From the NCBI GenBank assembly GCA_964392615.1, contig CAYMRB010000525.1:1-6284 (forward strand): DNA of 6,284 nt. The letters run 5' to 3'. The stretch is from CAYMRB01 sp964392615 (GTDB taxonomy: Bacteria > Planctomycetota > UBA8108). The notes under the pieces are model-generated. The model worked only from the letters and a program-made list of their open reading frames with translations, was not told the origin of the DNA and did no database searches. Position numbers and translations under genes: made by a program. Shown here in pieces: positions 6,261 to 6,284 of this stretch. How positions within the stretch are numbered: position 1 is the stretch's first letter; every line of letters starts with the position of its first letter.

Positions 6261-6284
6261 GAGCGCGCCGCCGACGCCGACGCC

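Overview
The window is GC-rich throughout and holds two divergently transcribed protein-coding genes separated by a non-coding gap of about 560 bases. No RNA gene, mobile element, CRISPR array or phage-like module is visible. The best guess for the source is a member of the Planctomycetota or a related uncultured bacterium. The main reason is the C-terminus of the right-hand gene: a dockerin-like calcium-binding pair followed by a cysteine-bearing tail that ends in PPCE. I associate that combination with large secreted proteins of that phylum. This assignment is an inference.

Left part (48-2756, minus strand): DNA topoisomerase I (topA), 902 aa, complete. It has the Toprim motifs, the active-site tyrosine and the usual type IA core. 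The C-terminal region consists of four GR(Y/F)GPY repeats instead of cysteine zinc ribbons, and ends in a histone-H1-like lysine/alanine tail. The tail is encoded by a perfect 30-bp tandem DNA repeat. A small hairpin surrounds the stop codon.

Middle (2757-3314): divergent intergenic region. It has a strong ribosome-binding site for topA, weak promoter candidates, a 12-bp hairpin followed by four Ts on the + strand, and further small hairpins close to the start of the right-hand gene.

Right part (3315-6260, plus strand): a secreted, very acidic, lysine-poor 981-aa protein. It has a signal peptide, five tandem copies of a roughly 160-residue (probably beta-sandwich) domain, a dockerin-like pair of Ca2+-binding loops and a Cys-rich end. 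Its function is unknown; it looks like an extracellular structural, adhesive or binding protein.

The two genes share no obvious pathway: one is core chromosome maintenance, the other an accessory surface or secreted protein. I see no convincing new multi-gene system. The most unusual element is the modular secreted protein and its C-terminal module.
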